From JAGOCV01 sp049445855 (GTDB lineage: Bacteria; Pseudomonadota; Gammaproteobacteria; Burkholderiales; Burkholderiaceae_C), in assembly GCF_049445855.1 (NCBI RefSeq), contig NZ_JBMSDV010000001.1:620001-684000 (forward strand): a stretch of 64,000 nt of DNA, in the 5' to 3' direction. Numbering within the stretch: the stretch's first letter is position 1; each line of letters starts with the position of its first letter. Positions 50,441 through 59,870 of this stretch are shown in pieces. A model generated the notes under the pieces. It did no database searches. It saw nothing but the letters and a program-made list of their open reading frames with translations, and was not told where the DNA came from. A program made the position numbers and the translations under genes.

Positions 50441-51697
50441 AAAACCATACGCAAACTCGCCATCCTGGCGGACGCAGCGAAATACGACGCTTCGTGCGCG
50501 TCCAGCGGCACGACGTCGCGCGACTCGTCGAACGGCCGGGGCATCGGCTCCACCGAAGGCATGGGCATATGCCACAGTTACGCGCCGGACGGTCGCTGCA
50601 TCTCGCTGCTGAAAATCCTGCTCACGAACTTCTGCCAGTACGAGTGCCTGTACTGCGTGAATCGCGCCAGCAGCAACGTCCCCCGCGCCCGCTTCACCGT
50701 TGGCGAAGTTGTGGCACTGACGCTGGACTTTTACCGGCGCAATTGCATCGAAGGGCTGTTCCTCTCCAGCGGCATCATCCGCTCGCCCGACTACACGATG
50801 GAACAGGTGGTGGAAGTGGCGCGCGTGCTGCGTGAGGAGCACGATTTCCGCGGCTACATCCATCTGAAGACCATTCCCGACGCCGCGCCCGAGTTGCTGG
50901 CCCGTGCGGGCCGGTATGCCGACCGCCTGTCGATCAACGTCGAACTGCCCACGCAAGCCGGATTGGCCGCCCTCGCGCCGCAGAAAGACGGGCCGGCCAT
51001 CCGCCGTTCCATGGCACGCCTGCGCATCGCCATCGACGATGCGCAGGACGCCAAGCGCGAGCAGCAGGTTTCGCGCGTCGTCTCGCTTGCCGGAACGCGC
51101 GCTGCCCGCGCACCTGCGCCCCGCTTCGCGCCTGCGGGACAGAGCACGCAACTGATCGTGGGCGCGGACGGAACGGACGACCGGACCATCCTGCAATCGA
51201 GCGCCACGCTCTACGGGTCGTACAAGCTGCGCCGGGTGTACTACTCGGCGTTCAGCCCCATTCCCGATGCTGCAGCGGCGTTGCCTCTCGTATCGCCGCC
51301 ACTCATGCGCGAGCACCGGCTCTACCAGGCGGACTGGCTGATGCGTTTCTATGGTTTCTCGCACGACGAAATCGTGCCCGCACAGGGCGGCATGCTTGCA
51401 CTGGAGCACGACCCGAAGCTGGCTTGGGCGCTCGCGCATCGCGAACGCTTTCCGGTCGACCTGAACCGCGCACCGCGCGAGATGCTGCTGCGCGTGCCGG
51501 GGCTCGGCGTGCGTTCAGTGGACCGCTTGCTTGCTGCGCGGCGCGTGCGGCGTCTTCGCGTGGACGATCTCGACCGGCTGCGCGTGCCACGCCGCAAGCT
51601 CGTTCCGTTCGTGGAAGTGGACGGACTGCGCCCCGCCCGCGACCTGGATGCGCGCGACCTGCCCACACGACTGGCAGAGCAGCCTTCGCTGTTCTGA
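50438..51697 (+). CDS. Radical SAM protein, putative DNA modification/repair (TIGR03916 type)
   Basis: 419 residues from GTG 50438 (family start MK..KLAILADAAKYDASCASSG). Radical SAM cluster Cys66-x3-Cys70-x2-Cys73 (FCQYECLYC); the C-terminal part has a helix-hairpin-helix (DLNRAPREMLLRVPGLGVRSVDRLLA), a DNA-binding element. The family has been predicted, not shown, to modify or repair DNA. It is coupled to the TIGR03915-UdgX fusion 26 bases downstream and preceded by a LexA box, which makes SOS induction likely. Confidence 0.92.
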   Translation: MKTIRKLAILADAAKYDASCASSGTTSRDSSNGRGIGSTEGMGICHSYAPDGRCISLLKILLTNFCQYECLYCVNRASSNVPRARFTVGEVVALTLDFYRRNCIEGLFLSSGIIRSPDYTMEQVVEVARVLREEHDFRGYIHLKTIPDAAPELLARAGRYADRLSINVELPTQAGLAALAPQKDGPAIRRSMARLRIAIDDAQDAKREQQVSRVVSLAGTRAARAPAPRFAPAGQSTQLIVGADGTDDRTILQSSATLYGSYKLRRVYYSAFSPIPDAAAALPLVSPPLMREHRLYQADWLMRFYGFSHDEIVPAQGGMLALEHDPKLAWALAHRERFPVDLNRAPREMLLRVPGLGVRSVDRLLAARRVRRLRVDDLDRLRVPRRKLVPFVEVDGLRPARDLDARDLPTRLAEQPSLF

Positions 51698-51723
51698 GCA
51701 GCGCGACACGCAAGGGCACGGCC

Positions 51724-53250
51724 ATGGGACGCACGATCGAACTGGCCGACGAGGCCGACTTCGCCGGGTTCCGCACCGCCGCCCGCGCGCTATTGCGGGA
51801 CGGCACGCCCCCGGAACAGGTGACCTGGCGCACCGGCAGCGCCGCAGCGCCGCTGTTCCCGGAATCGGGTGCAACCACCACCACCGCCGCCGCCACCGAA
51901 GCGCCCGGGCTCCGGCTTCCCGCGCCGCTGCTTCGCACGTTGCAGTTTGCCGGACTGCATGACGATGAGCAGCGCTTCGCGCTCATCTACCGCCTGCTGT
52001 GGCGGCTGCAGCAGATGCCGGCGCTGCGCCACGATCCGCTCGACGCCGATGTCATGCGCGTGGCCCACATGGCGCAGGCCGTGAAGCGCGACGCGCACAA
52101 GATGAAGGCCTTCGTGCGCTTCCGGCCGGTGTCCACGGGCAGCGAAGGCCCTGGCGGCCCTTGCGGCAGCGACAACGGCCAGGTCATCCACGTCGCCTGG
52201 TTCGAGCCCGGTCATCACATCGTGGCCGCTGTCGCGCCCTTCTTCGCGCGCCGCTTCGCCAACATGCACTGGACACTGCTCACGCCGCGCGGCAGCCTGC
52301 GCTGGGTACCTGCGCAAGGCACACTGGCTGGCCGGCTGCACCACGGACCGCCCGCCCGCCGCGAACAGGCGCCACCTGCCGACGCAGGCGAAGCGCTGTG
52401 GCTTACGTACTACCGCAGCATCTTCAATCCTGCCCGGCTCAAGCTTGCGATGATGGAAAAGGAAATGCCGCGCCGCTACTGGCACAACCTGCCGGAAGCC
52501 AGCCTCATTGCGCCGCTGACGACTGCGGCTGCGGCGCGTACCGACAGCATGATCGAGCGGCCCGCCCAACCTGCAGTCCGCACCGTCCGCCTGATTCGCG
52601 CCCGCGTCGTTCACGACGACACGCTCGATCACGCGCAGCACGGCATCCACACGCTGGCCGACCTGCGCGAAGCCACGGACGGCTGCCGCGCTTGCCCCAT
52701 CGGCGAATCGGCCACGCAGTCCGTTTGCGGCGAGGGTCCGCCCGGTGCGCGGCTGATGTTCGTCGGCGAACAACCCGGCGACCAGGAAGATCTCCAGGGT
52801 CGGCCCTTCGTCGGACCTGCGGGCCAGTGGCTCGACGCGGGGCTGGAACAGGCAGGGATTGCGCGTGAAGCCGTTTACCTCGCCAATGCAGTCAAGCACT
52901 TCAAGTACGAATTGCGTGGCAAGCGCCGCATCCACAAGACGGCAGGCCAACGCGAGGCCATGGCTTGCCGGCACTGGCTGGAACATGAAATACGCCTCGT
53001 GCGGCCCGCCGCGCTCGTGGCGCTCGGCGCAACGGCGGCGCGTGCGCTGCTGGGCAACGACGTGTCGGTGACGCGCGACCGGGGGCGCTGGATCCGTCGC
53101 CGTGACGACGACCTGCCGGTCCTGGTGACGCTGCACCCGTCCGCCTTGCTGCGCATGGAACCCGCAGAGGTCGATGCAGCCTGGCGCGCGTGGGTCGCCG
53201 ATCTGGCAACGGCCGCGCGCGGGCCTGCGCCTGCGGACAGTGACGTGTAA
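51724..53250 (+). CDS. TIGR03915 domain fused to UdgX uracil-DNA binding protein
   Basis: 508 residues from ATG 51724; the longer open frame overlaps the radical SAM gene. Residues about 1-265 are the TIGR03915 partner of radical SAM (FALIYRLLWRL, HDPLDADV, NMHWTLLTP, YWHNLPEA). Residues 290-500 are a family-4-like uracil-DNA glycosylase of the UdgX type: Fe-S cysteines 321, 324, 335 and 415, GEQPG at 348-352, the UdgX-specific KRRIH loop at 400-404 (its His forms a covalent bond to the uracil site in Mycobacterium UdgX) and LHPSALLR with His471. Probable SOS operon with the preceding gene. Confidence 0.92.
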   Translation: MGRTIELADEADFAGFRTAARALLRDGTPPEQVTWRTGSAAAPLFPESGATTTTAAATEAPGLRLPAPLLRTLQFAGLHDDEQRFALIYRLLWRLQQMPALRHDPLDADVMRVAHMAQAVKRDAHKMKAFVRFRPVSTGSEGPGGPCGSDNGQVIHVAWFEPGHHIVAAVAPFFARRFANMHWTLLTPRGSLRWVPAQGTLAGRLHHGPPARREQAPPADAGEALWLTYYRSIFNPARLKLAMMEKEMPRRYWHNLPEASLIAPLTTAAAARTDSMIERPAQPAVRTVRLIRARVVHDDTLDHAQHGIHTLADLREATDGCRACPIGESATQSVCGEGPPGARLMFVGEQPGDQEDLQGRPFVGPAGQWLDAGLEQAGIAREAVYLANAVKHFKYELRGKRRIHKTAGQREAMACRHWLEHEIRLVRPAALVALGATAARALLGNDVSVTRDRGRWIRRRDDDLPVLVTLHPSALLRMEPAEVDAAWRAWVADLATAARGPAPADSDV

Positions 53251-53298
53251 AAATACGTGCGCCCGCCATCCGGACGGTCACATGCCGAGGAGCCATCG

Positions 53299-53667
53299 AT
53301 GCCGCCGACCCATCCCCGCAATGTCCTCGTCGTCGACGACCACCAGCACACGGCCGCCGGGCTCGCAGCGTATCTGCGCATCCATGGTTACGAGACGATT
53401 TCCGCGACCTCAGGGGAAGAGGCACTGGAGCTGGCCGAAAGGCATCTTCCGGGCTTCGCCATCCTCGACGTTCGCATGCCGGGCATGAACGGCGTGGACC
53501 TGGGCCGCGCGCTCCGCCGCAAGTTCCACAGCGACATCAAGCTCATCGGCATGAGCGGCGCCGACGGCAAGGACCTCGACTACACGCTCATGCTCGCGCT
53601 GTGCGACCACATGCTGCCCAAGCCGCTCGATGTCGACCGGCTGGTGAGGATGCTCGAGCCGGGCTGA
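53299..53667 (+). CDS. Single-domain response regulator
   Basis: 122 residues, one receiver domain and no output domain. Acidic pocket DD13-14 in VVDDHQ, phospho-acceptor Asp57 (AILDVRMPG), Ser in IGMSGADG, and Lys108 (LPKPLD). GAGGAG precedes ATG 53299. Could be a CheY-like or phosphorelay shuttle; no kinase adjoins it. The PAS-PAS kinase at 20020 lacks a receiver, but linkage is speculative. Followed by a GAF gene 83 bases later. Confidence 0.92.
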   Translation: MPPTHPRNVLVVDDHQHTAAGLAAYLRIHGYETISATSGEEALELAERHLPGFAILDVRMPGMNGVDLGRALRRKFHSDIKLIGMSGADGKDLDYTLMLALCDHMLPKPLDVDRLVRMLEPG

Positions 53668-53750
53668 GCCTGTCTTTTGACATGCAGTGCTGCGGGAATG
53701 ATGACAAAATATTTACATCTTCATTCATGACAGCAATCGAAGGGCAGGCC

Positions 53751-54320
53751 ATGAGCGACGGATCCCGTACATCGTCATCTTCCGCAGAAGGCATCTCGAC
53801 GGCCGTGAAGGACTTCCGTGTCGCCACCGCCGACAGCGGCGACATCGAGGATGCCGACATCGTCGTGCTGCTGCGCCGTGTGCGTGAAATCCTGGCCATG
53901 GACGTCATCTTCGTCGGTGAGTTCACCGACAGGCAGCAGGTGCTGCACCTCACCGACTCGGAATACGAAGAGGACCGCAAGATCGATGGCCTGGCCACCG
54001 ACCTGAGCGAGACGTACTGCCAGCTCATGGTCCAGTCGCGCGTGCCGCGGTCGGTACCCGATGTCTCGAAAGTCGATCTGCTGGCGGCCCTGCCTGCCAC
54101 GCAGGGCCTGGGCATTGCGTCCTATCTTTCCGTGCCGGTCACCATGGCCGACGGCCAGCTCTACGGCACCTTGTGTTGCCTGAGCCATGCCACGCAACCC
54201 GAACTCGGGTACCGGCAGGAACGCTCGCTCGACGAGGTGGCGCAGCTCATCGCCGAGATCGTCGAACGCAACCGGCTTCTGCGGATGCGGCGCCAGGCGA
54301 AAGGCCGGAACAGCAACTGA
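53751..54320 (+). CDS. Stand-alone GAF domain protein, second copy
   Basis: 189 residues from ATG 53751 (MSDGSRTSSSSAEG), preceded by GGGCAGG; ATG 53727 is in frame but has no ribosome-binding site. A flexible Ser-rich start, then one GAF domain: ILAMDVIFVGEFTDRQQVLHL, ETYCQLMVQSRVPRSVPDVS and YGTLCCLSHATQPELG. It has the same architecture as the protein at 26130-26639 (the YGTLCC and DTYCQ/ETYCQ motifs are shared). No output domain; the response regulator upstream may be its partner. Confidence 0.87.
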   Translation: MSDGSRTSSSSAEGISTAVKDFRVATADSGDIEDADIVVLLRRVREILAMDVIFVGEFTDRQQVLHLTDSEYEEDRKIDGLATDLSETYCQLMVQSRVPRSVPDVSKVDLLAALPATQGLGIASYLSVPVTMADGQLYGTLCCLSHATQPELGYRQERSLDEVAQLIAEIVERNRLLRMRRQAKGRNSN

Positions 54321-54327
54321 AGCCGGC

Positions 54328-55008
54328 TCAGGCCTTCAGTTCGGTGCGGACCTTGTCTGGCGACCCCTCCAGCCCGCCGAGCAGGGCGCGCTGGTCCCCG
54401 GGAATGACCATGCGGAACTTGCTCTCCACCGAGGTGTAGTCGAAGTAGCCCATCCGCGCGATCGGCCGGATCTTCAGCACGTCCACGAGGCCATTGCCGT
54501 CCAGCACATCGTCGTCGATGTGGATGGCGACCACCTTGCCAAACACCACATCGGCGCTGCCCATCGGCCCATTGCCGGGAAAGCGCAGCGTATTGAGATA
54601 GACACACTCGAACTGGATGGGCGAGCCCTTCACACGCGAAGGCTTCACCAGCCGCGAGGGCAGTTTCTCCAGACCCGCCAGCTCGAACTCGTCGACATCG
54701 GCAGGCACTTCCTGTGCGCTGATGTTCACCGCGTCACGCAGGTCCCACGTGGCCATGTTCCAGACGAACTCGCCCGTGTCTTCCGCATTGCGCACGCTGT
54801 CCTTGCGCGCGCCCTTGCTGTCCTGGTTGGAGGAGAACATCACGATCGGCGGATCGAACGTCACGTTCTGGAACTGGCTGAACGGTGCGAGGTTCGCATT
54901 GCCTGCCCGGTCCACTGTCGAGATCCAGCCGATGGGCCGTGGAACCACACAGGACTTGAAGGGGTCGTGCTTGAGGCCGTGGGGGATTTTTCCGGGTTCG
55001 TAGTACAT
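54328..55008 (-). CDS. Flavin reductase-like FMN-binding protein
   Basis: 226 residues from ATG 55008, preceded by AGGAGACAGG; ATG 55029 is in frame but has a poorer site. PRPIGWISTVDRAGNANLAPFSQFQNVTFDPPIVMF is the split-barrel flavin-binding motif of the PNPOx-like/flavin reductase family. Often annotated as reductase for two-component oxygenases, but here the partner is unknown. 63 bases downstream of the PhnB-like gene on the same strand. Confidence 0.9.
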   Translation of the reverse strand: MYYEPGKIPHGLKHDPFKSCVVPRPIGWISTVDRAGNANLAPFSQFQNVTFDPPIVMFSSNQDSKGARKDSVRNAEDTGEFVWNMATWDLRDAVNISAQEVPADVDEFELAGLEKLPSRLVKPSRVKGSPIQFECVYLNTLRFPGNGPMGSADVVFGKVVAIHIDDDVLDGNGLVDVLKIRPIARMGYFDYTSVESKFRMVIPGDQRALLGGLEGSPDKVRTELKA

Positions 55009-55071
55009 CCTGTCTCCTGCGCTGTGCATGCTGAATGAAGCGGAAACATCGTAGCCGGATTCCGTGGCGGC

Positions 55072-55569
55072 TCAACCCCTGTAGGCCGTCTCCAGCTCGG
55101 CGATATCGAGCTTCTTCATGGTGAAGAGCGCCGTCATCACGCGTTCGATCTTCTTCACGTCCGGGTCCACCATCATCGTCTGCATGACCGAGGGCAATAT
55201 CTGCCAGGACACGCCGAAACGATCCTTCAGCCATCCGCATTGCTGCGCCTTAGGATCGCCGCCAGCTGTCAAGGCCAGCCAGTACGCATCGATCTCCCGC
55301 TGGGTTTCGCAGAACACCTGCAACGACATCGCTTCGTTGAACTTGAACATCGGGCCGCCATTGAGCGCGGTGAAACGGTTGCCGTCGAGCGTGAATTCGA
55401 CGGTCATGATGGAGCCACAAGGCTTGCCATGGAATTCGCGGCCTACGTCGGTATAGCGGCTGGTCGCGACGATGGTGGAGTTCGGGAATATGCCGGTATA
55501 GAAACGCGCAGCCTCTTCGGCCTGGTCGTCGAACCAGAAACAGGGCGCGATGGTTGTGACTTTGGACAT
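55072..55569 (-). CDS. PhnB-like VOC family protein
   Basis: 165 residues from ATG 55569, with GGAGA upstream; the longer frame to 55716 is not supported. The 3-demethylubiquinone methyltransferase-like/PhnB fold: APCFWFDDQAEEAARFYTGIFPNS, FTLDGNRFTALNGGPMFKFNEAMSL and GWLKDRFGVSWQILP. Despite the database name these are not methyltransferases but glyoxalase-fold metal-binding proteins of mostly unknown role. Confidence 0.93.
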   Translation of the reverse strand: MSKVTTIAPCFWFDDQAEEAARFYTGIFPNSTIVATSRYTDVGREFHGKPCGSIMTVEFTLDGNRFTALNGGPMFKFNEAMSLQVFCETQREIDAYWLALTAGGDPKAQQCGWLKDRFGVSWQILPSVMQTMMVDPDVKKIERVMTALFTMKKLDIAELETAYRG

Positions 55570-55708
55570 GCAGTCTCCTGGGAATGCTTCTGACGTGCAT
55601 CGGGCAGGCAAGAAGCGTCGCGCTGCACGCCTACAAAGTCTGTAGGACGAGAGAGCTTTGTCGGGTCGCAGGCTTGCGGCACCGCCGTGATCGCCTGAAA
55701 ATCCATGC

Positions 55709-56155
55709 ATGGACAACCGTCATGCATCCACCATTCACGCAATCGCCACGAGCGCGCTGCTCGCGACACTGCTGATGCCCGCGATGGCTTCCGCCCAGAA
55801 TGCTGCGGACAACGCCTCGCGGCCCATCGGCAGCGGCTTCGGCGATGGCACCTCGCTCAACACGAACAACAGCGGCATCTCCACGCCGGGTGGCGCGGCT
55901 GCGAGCGACACGACATCGACCTCTTCATCGATGCCGTCGCAATGGGTGACGCCCAACGGCGTCGTGATCATCCAGGGGGGTCGCAGGCCACGCGGCGAGA
56001 ACCGGCTTCCCGCCAGTCCTCAAGGTTCGGTGGCGACTCCGATGGGTTCGATGAACAGCGGTGTGCCAACGGGCGCCCTCGGGGGCGGCGTGCCCGGCGC
56101 GTCAAGCCGCACCGATGCGCCCGTACGGGCGGGCGGCAGCGTCATCGCGCAATAG
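55709..56155 (+). CDS. Exported low-complexity hypothetical protein
   Basis: 148 residues with a signal peptide (LLATLLMPAMASAQ, cleavage about 29). The mature part is rich in Ser, Gly, Thr, Asn and Pro (GTSLNTNNSGISTPGG, MGSMNSGVPTGALGGGVPG) with no Cys, probably disordered and periplasmic or secreted. No family recognised. Divergent from the PhnB-like gene. Confidence 0.7.
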   Translation: MDNRHASTIHAIATSALLATLLMPAMASAQNAADNASRPIGSGFGDGTSLNTNNSGISTPGGAAASDTTSTSSSMPSQWVTPNGVVIIQGGRRPRGENRLPASPQGSVATPMGSMNSGVPTGALGGGVPGASSRTDAPVRAGGSVIAQ

Positions 56156-56201
56156 AGGCACTGCAAGGCAGGCGCAAGAAGTCTCTGCTTTCACTTCACC
56201 A

Positions 56202-57494
56202 CTATTCCGGCGTGCTGATCGCCAGCACCTTGTCAATCCGCCGCCCGTCCAGATCCACCACCTCGAATGTCCATCCGCAACATTCCACCTGCTCGGCAAC
56301 TCGTGGCATGTGGCCTGAAATGGACATGAGCAGCCCGGCCAGGGTGTTGTACCTGCCCTTGTCTTCCTCGGGCAAATCACGGATGTCCAGCCGCGCCTTG
56401 AGCTCCGAAACGGGCATGAGCCCATCCAGCAGCCATGATCCATCTTCACGCTGGGTGGCCCAGGCATCGGCGGCGGCACCGGGCTGCAACTCGCCCGTGA
56501 TGGCCTCCAGCAAGTCGCGCGGCGTGAGCACGCCCTGCACGACACCGTATTCGTCGACCACGAACACCATGCGCCCGGCGCGTGCGCGGAACTGCTCCAG
56601 CAGTTCCATGCCCGTCAGGGTTTCGGGCACGAAAGTCGCGGGTAGCACATGTTGCTCGATGGTGCCGACGTGGCTGGGTCCGAGTTCCAGCAGGCGTGCA
56701 ACGCTGATCACGCCGACGACGTCGTCCAGCGAATCGCGGCACACGGGGTACCACGAGTGCGAGCCCTTGTCGCCGCCGCTGCCCACGCGCAGCAGGCACT
56801 GCGCGACGGTGCTCGCGGCGTCCAGCCAGTCGATGTCGGTACGCGGCGTCATCAGCGACGTGAGTGGCCGGTCATCCAGCCGGAACACGTTCTGCACCAT
56901 CTGGTGCTCGTGAAGTTCGATCAGGCCCGCGTCGCGGCCCTCTTCCAGACTGGCATTGATTTCTTCTTCGGTCACGCCACGCGTGGCATTGGTGTCGATG
57001 CGCAGCAGCTTCAACGCGGTCTGCGTCGTGACCGAGAGCAGGCGCACGAAGGGGTGCGCAACCTTCGCCAGACCACGCATCGGTGGCGCGATCCAGCGTG
57101 CCACCGGCTCCGGGTAGAGCTGACCGATCCGCTTGGGCACCAGTTCGCCGAAGACGATGGTGAAGAACGTGATGATGACCACCACCACGGCGGTGGAAGC
57201 CACGCTCGCAGCGCCCTCCCCCATGCCCCACGCCACCATGCGTTCGGCCAAGGGACCGGCGAAAGCCGCCTCGCCCACGATGCCGCTCAACATGCCGATG
57301 GAGGTGATGCCGATCTGCACCGTGGACAGGAACGTGGTGGGTTCGTCCACCAGTTTCAGGGCAGAGACGGCGCCCTTGTCCCCCGCCTCCGCCAGTGCCG
57401 CCAGCCGGGCCCGGCGGCTCGTGGAAACCGCCATTTCGGACATGGCGAACAGCGCATTCAGCGTGGTGAGCAGGGCAAGGAGGAATATGTCCAT
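56202..57494 (-). CDS. Hemolysin-family (HlyC/CorC/CNNM-DUF21) CBS-domain membrane protein
   Basis: 430 residues from ATG 57494 (MDIFLLALLTTLNALFAMSEMAV). DUF21 membrane domain (about 1-190, with FGELVPKRIG), two CBS repeats (LTSLMTPRTDIDWL, VVDEYGVVQGVLTPRDLLEAI) and a C-terminal CorC_HlyC domain (WLLDGLMPVSELKARLDIRDLP). Members are proposed Mg2+/Co2+ exporters or regulators. 46 bases before the divergent apaH start. Confidence 0.93.
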   Translation of the reverse strand: MDIFLLALLTTLNALFAMSEMAVSTSRRARLAALAEAGDKGAVSALKLVDEPTTFLSTVQIGITSIGMLSGIVGEAAFAGPLAERMVAWGMGEGAASVASTAVVVVIITFFTIVFGELVPKRIGQLYPEPVARWIAPPMRGLAKVAHPFVRLLSVTTQTALKLLRIDTNATRGVTEEEINASLEEGRDAGLIELHEHQMVQNVFRLDDRPLTSLMTPRTDIDWLDAASTVAQCLLRVGSGGDKGSHSWYPVCRDSLDDVVGVISVARLLELGPSHVGTIEQHVLPATFVPETLTGMELLEQFRARAGRMVFVVDEYGVVQGVLTPRDLLEAITGELQPGAAADAWATQREDGSWLLDGLMPVSELKARLDIRDLPEEDKGRYNTLAGLLMSISGHMPRVAEQVECCGWTFEVVDLDGRRIDKVLAISTPE

Positions 57495-57540
57495 GGAACG
57501 TGCGTGCAGCCCGGGGCCGACACACGGGAGAATAACGACC

Positions 57541-58371
57541 ATGGCACTTTACTGCATCGGCGACTTGCAGGGCTGCAATGCCCCCTTGCAGGCGCTCCTG
57601 GACACCATCGACTTCTCGCCCAGCAGGGACACGCTTTACTTCCTGGGCGACCTCGTGAATCGCGGGCCGGATTCGGCCGGCGTGCTGCGGCGGCTCATGC
57701 AGATGGGCGGCGCGGCGCAGTGCGTGCTCGGCAACCACGACCTGCATCTGCTTGCGGTGGCCCACGGCGTGCGGCGCGTCCATCGCGGGGACACGCTGGA
57801 CGAGATCCTGGATGCACCTGACCGCGAAGCCATGCTCGACTGGCTGCGCCGCCAACGCATGGCCATCCTGGAACACGGTCACCTGATGGTGCACGCCGGC
57901 GTGCTGCCACAGTGGACCGCAGCACAGGCCATGTCACTCGCCGCCGAGGTGGAGGCCGTGCTCAGCGGGCCGGATCTGGGCGGCTTCCTGACGCGCATGT
58001 ATGGCAACGAACCCGCCACATGGAGCGATTCACTGGCGGGAGCCGACCGCCTGCGCGTCATCGTCAACGCCTTCACGCGGCTGCGCTTCTGCACGCTCGA
58101 CGGCACGATGGAATTCACGGTGAAGGAAGGTGCCGCCAAGGCACCGGACGGCTACCTGGCCTGGTACGACGTCCCGACGCGCAGGACGCAGGACGTGACA
58201 GTGGCATTCGGCCATTGGTCCACGCTGGGCCTGGTATTGCGGTCCAATCTCCTGTCGCTGGACACGGGGTGCGTGTGGGGCGGCGCCCTGAGCGCGGCGC
58301 GGCTGGGGGCAGATGCGCAGCAACGCGAGATCATCGCCGTGCCGTGCGCGCAGTGCGCGGTGCCGGGTTAA
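57541..58371 (+). CDS. apaH: Symmetrical bis(5'-nucleosyl)-tetraphosphatase
   Basis: 276 residues from ATG 57541. Splits Ap4A to two ADP and also removes Np4 caps from RNA. Metallophosphatase motifs: IGDLQGC, LGDLVNRGPDS, LGNHDLHLL and GHWSTLG. The longer open frame upstream lies in the divergent gene's region. It overlaps the convergent rhlE stop by four bases. Confidence 0.96.
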   Translation: MALYCIGDLQGCNAPLQALLDTIDFSPSRDTLYFLGDLVNRGPDSAGVLRRLMQMGGAAQCVLGNHDLHLLAVAHGVRRVHRGDTLDEILDAPDREAMLDWLRRQRMAILEHGHLMVHAGVLPQWTAAQAMSLAAEVEAVLSGPDLGGFLTRMYGNEPATWSDSLAGADRLRVIVNAFTRLRFCTLDGTMEFTVKEGAAKAPDGYLAWYDVPTRRTQDVTVAFGHWSTLGLVLRSNLLSLDTGCVWGGALSAARLGADAQQREIIAVPCAQCAVPG

Positions 58372-59810
58372 AGCTGCTCGGGCTTGAACAGCGCCGCCAC
58401 CTTGCGCCTGGACTTGATGTTGGGCGAAATGCTGCTGCGTTGGGGCGTCTTGCCCGTGGATTCCCAGGCCGGCGGCTCCGCAGGCGCGGCAGACGGTTCG
58501 TAGGGCTTGTCGAAGAACGGGTCACGCGGCGCGGCGGCAGGCCTGAAGCTGCGCTGCGGTTGCGGCGCACTGCGCTCACGGACCACCTCGTCGCGCGCAT
58601 CGCCCGTCTCGCCGGCATCGCGCCAGGCGCGACGCCCGTCGTTGATGCGACCACGCGGACGGTCTTCCTCGAACTCGACAGGCTCGATCTCGATCTTGTT
58701 CTTGATGAGCTTTTCGATGTCGCTCACCAGACGCGCGTCGTTGTTGCCACCCACGAAGCTCACGGCCAGGCCGGAAGCACCGGCGCGGCCCGTGCGGCCG
58801 ATGCGGTGCACATAGTCTTCGGCGTTGAACGGGATGTCGAAGTTGAAGACCGCCGGCACGTCCTTGATGTCCAGGCCGCGCGCGGCGACGTCGGTGCACA
58901 CCAGCAGATCGACTTCGCCTGCCTTGAACGCCGCGAGCGCTTTCAGGCGCTCGTCCTGGCTCTTGTCGCCGTGGAGCGCGGACGTCTTGAGGCCCTCGCG
59001 CTCCAGCGAGCGCGCCAGACGTGCGCAGCCCAGCTTGCTGTTGACGAACACGAAAGCCTGCTTGATGCCGCGCTTGACAAGGATCTGCTTGAGCGCACGG
59101 CGCTTGTCGTCGTCGGCCACACTGTAGAAGCGTTGTTCGACGGTGGACGCAGTCTGGTTCGGTCGCGCGACTTCGATGGTGACCGGGTCGTTCAGGTAAC
59201 TGTTGGCCAGCCGCTTGATTTCGGGCGAGAAGGTGGCCGAGAACAGCAGCGTGGTGCGCTGCTTGGGCAGGTAGCTCAGGATGCGCTGCAGGTCGGGCAG
59301 GAAGCCGATGTCCAGCATGCGGTCGGCCTCGTCGAGCACCACATACTCGACCTGGTTGAGCACGGCATTCTTGGCTTCGATATGGTCCAGCAGCCGGCCC
59401 GGTGTGGCCACCAGCACCTCGACGCCTTTTTTCAACTCCAGCGTCTGCGGTTTCATGTCGATGCCGCCGAACACCACCGTGCTGCGCAACTGGGTGTACT
59501 TGGCATATAGCTTGACTTGCTGGGCCACCTGGTCGGCCAGTTCGCGCGTGGGCAGCAGCACCAGGGCGCGCACCGGATGGCGGGCGGGCGAGGTGGAACT
59601 GTTTTCGTGCTTGAGCAGGCGCTGCAGCAGGGGCAGCGAAAAAGCGGCGGTCTTGCCGGTGCCCGTCTGGGCCGCGCCCATGACGTCCTTGCCGGTCAGC
59701 ACGACGGGAATGGCCTGCGCCTGGATGGGCGTCATGGACTCGTAGCCCATTTCGGCCACGGCGCGCGCGAGCGGCTCAGCCAGGGAAAGATTGGAGAAGG
59801 AGGAACTCAT
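58368..59810 (-). CDS. rhlE: DEAD-box RNA helicase RhlE
   Basis: 480 residues. Q motif at about 23-32, Walker A AAQTGTGKT (46-54), PTRELA, DEAD at 160-163, SAT in LFSATFS, and HRIGRTGRAG near residue 340. The C-terminal extension (about 370-480) is basic and Pro-rich (RSFRPAAAPRDPFFDKPYEPS), the usual RNA-binding tail. Involved in ribosome assembly and RNA decay. ATG 59810. Confidence 0.95.
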   Translation of the reverse strand: MSSSFSNLSLAEPLARAVAEMGYESMTPIQAQAIPVVLTGKDVMGAAQTGTGKTAAFSLPLLQRLLKHENSSTSPARHPVRALVLLPTRELADQVAQQVKLYAKYTQLRSTVVFGGIDMKPQTLELKKGVEVLVATPGRLLDHIEAKNAVLNQVEYVVLDEADRMLDIGFLPDLQRILSYLPKQRTTLLFSATFSPEIKRLANSYLNDPVTIEVARPNQTASTVEQRFYSVADDDKRRALKQILVKRGIKQAFVFVNSKLGCARLARSLEREGLKTSALHGDKSQDERLKALAAFKAGEVDLLVCTDVAARGLDIKDVPAVFNFDIPFNAEDYVHRIGRTGRAGASGLAVSFVGGNNDARLVSDIEKLIKNKIEIEPVEFEEDRPRGRINDGRRAWRDAGETGDARDEVVRERSAPQPQRSFRPAAAPRDPFFDKPYEPSAAPAEPPAWESTGKTPQRSSISPNIKSRRKVAALFKPEQL

Positions 59811-59870
59811 GAAGACCCGTATTGTCGCACCCCGGGCGGGAAAACCCTTCTACCGACGTAACATCGGCCG

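Noticed and set aside
48820..50835. 671-codon plus-strand open frame opposite the aldehyde dehydrogenase
   Set aside because: Shadow frame; runs through the divergent promoter and into the radical SAM gene in the wrong frame.
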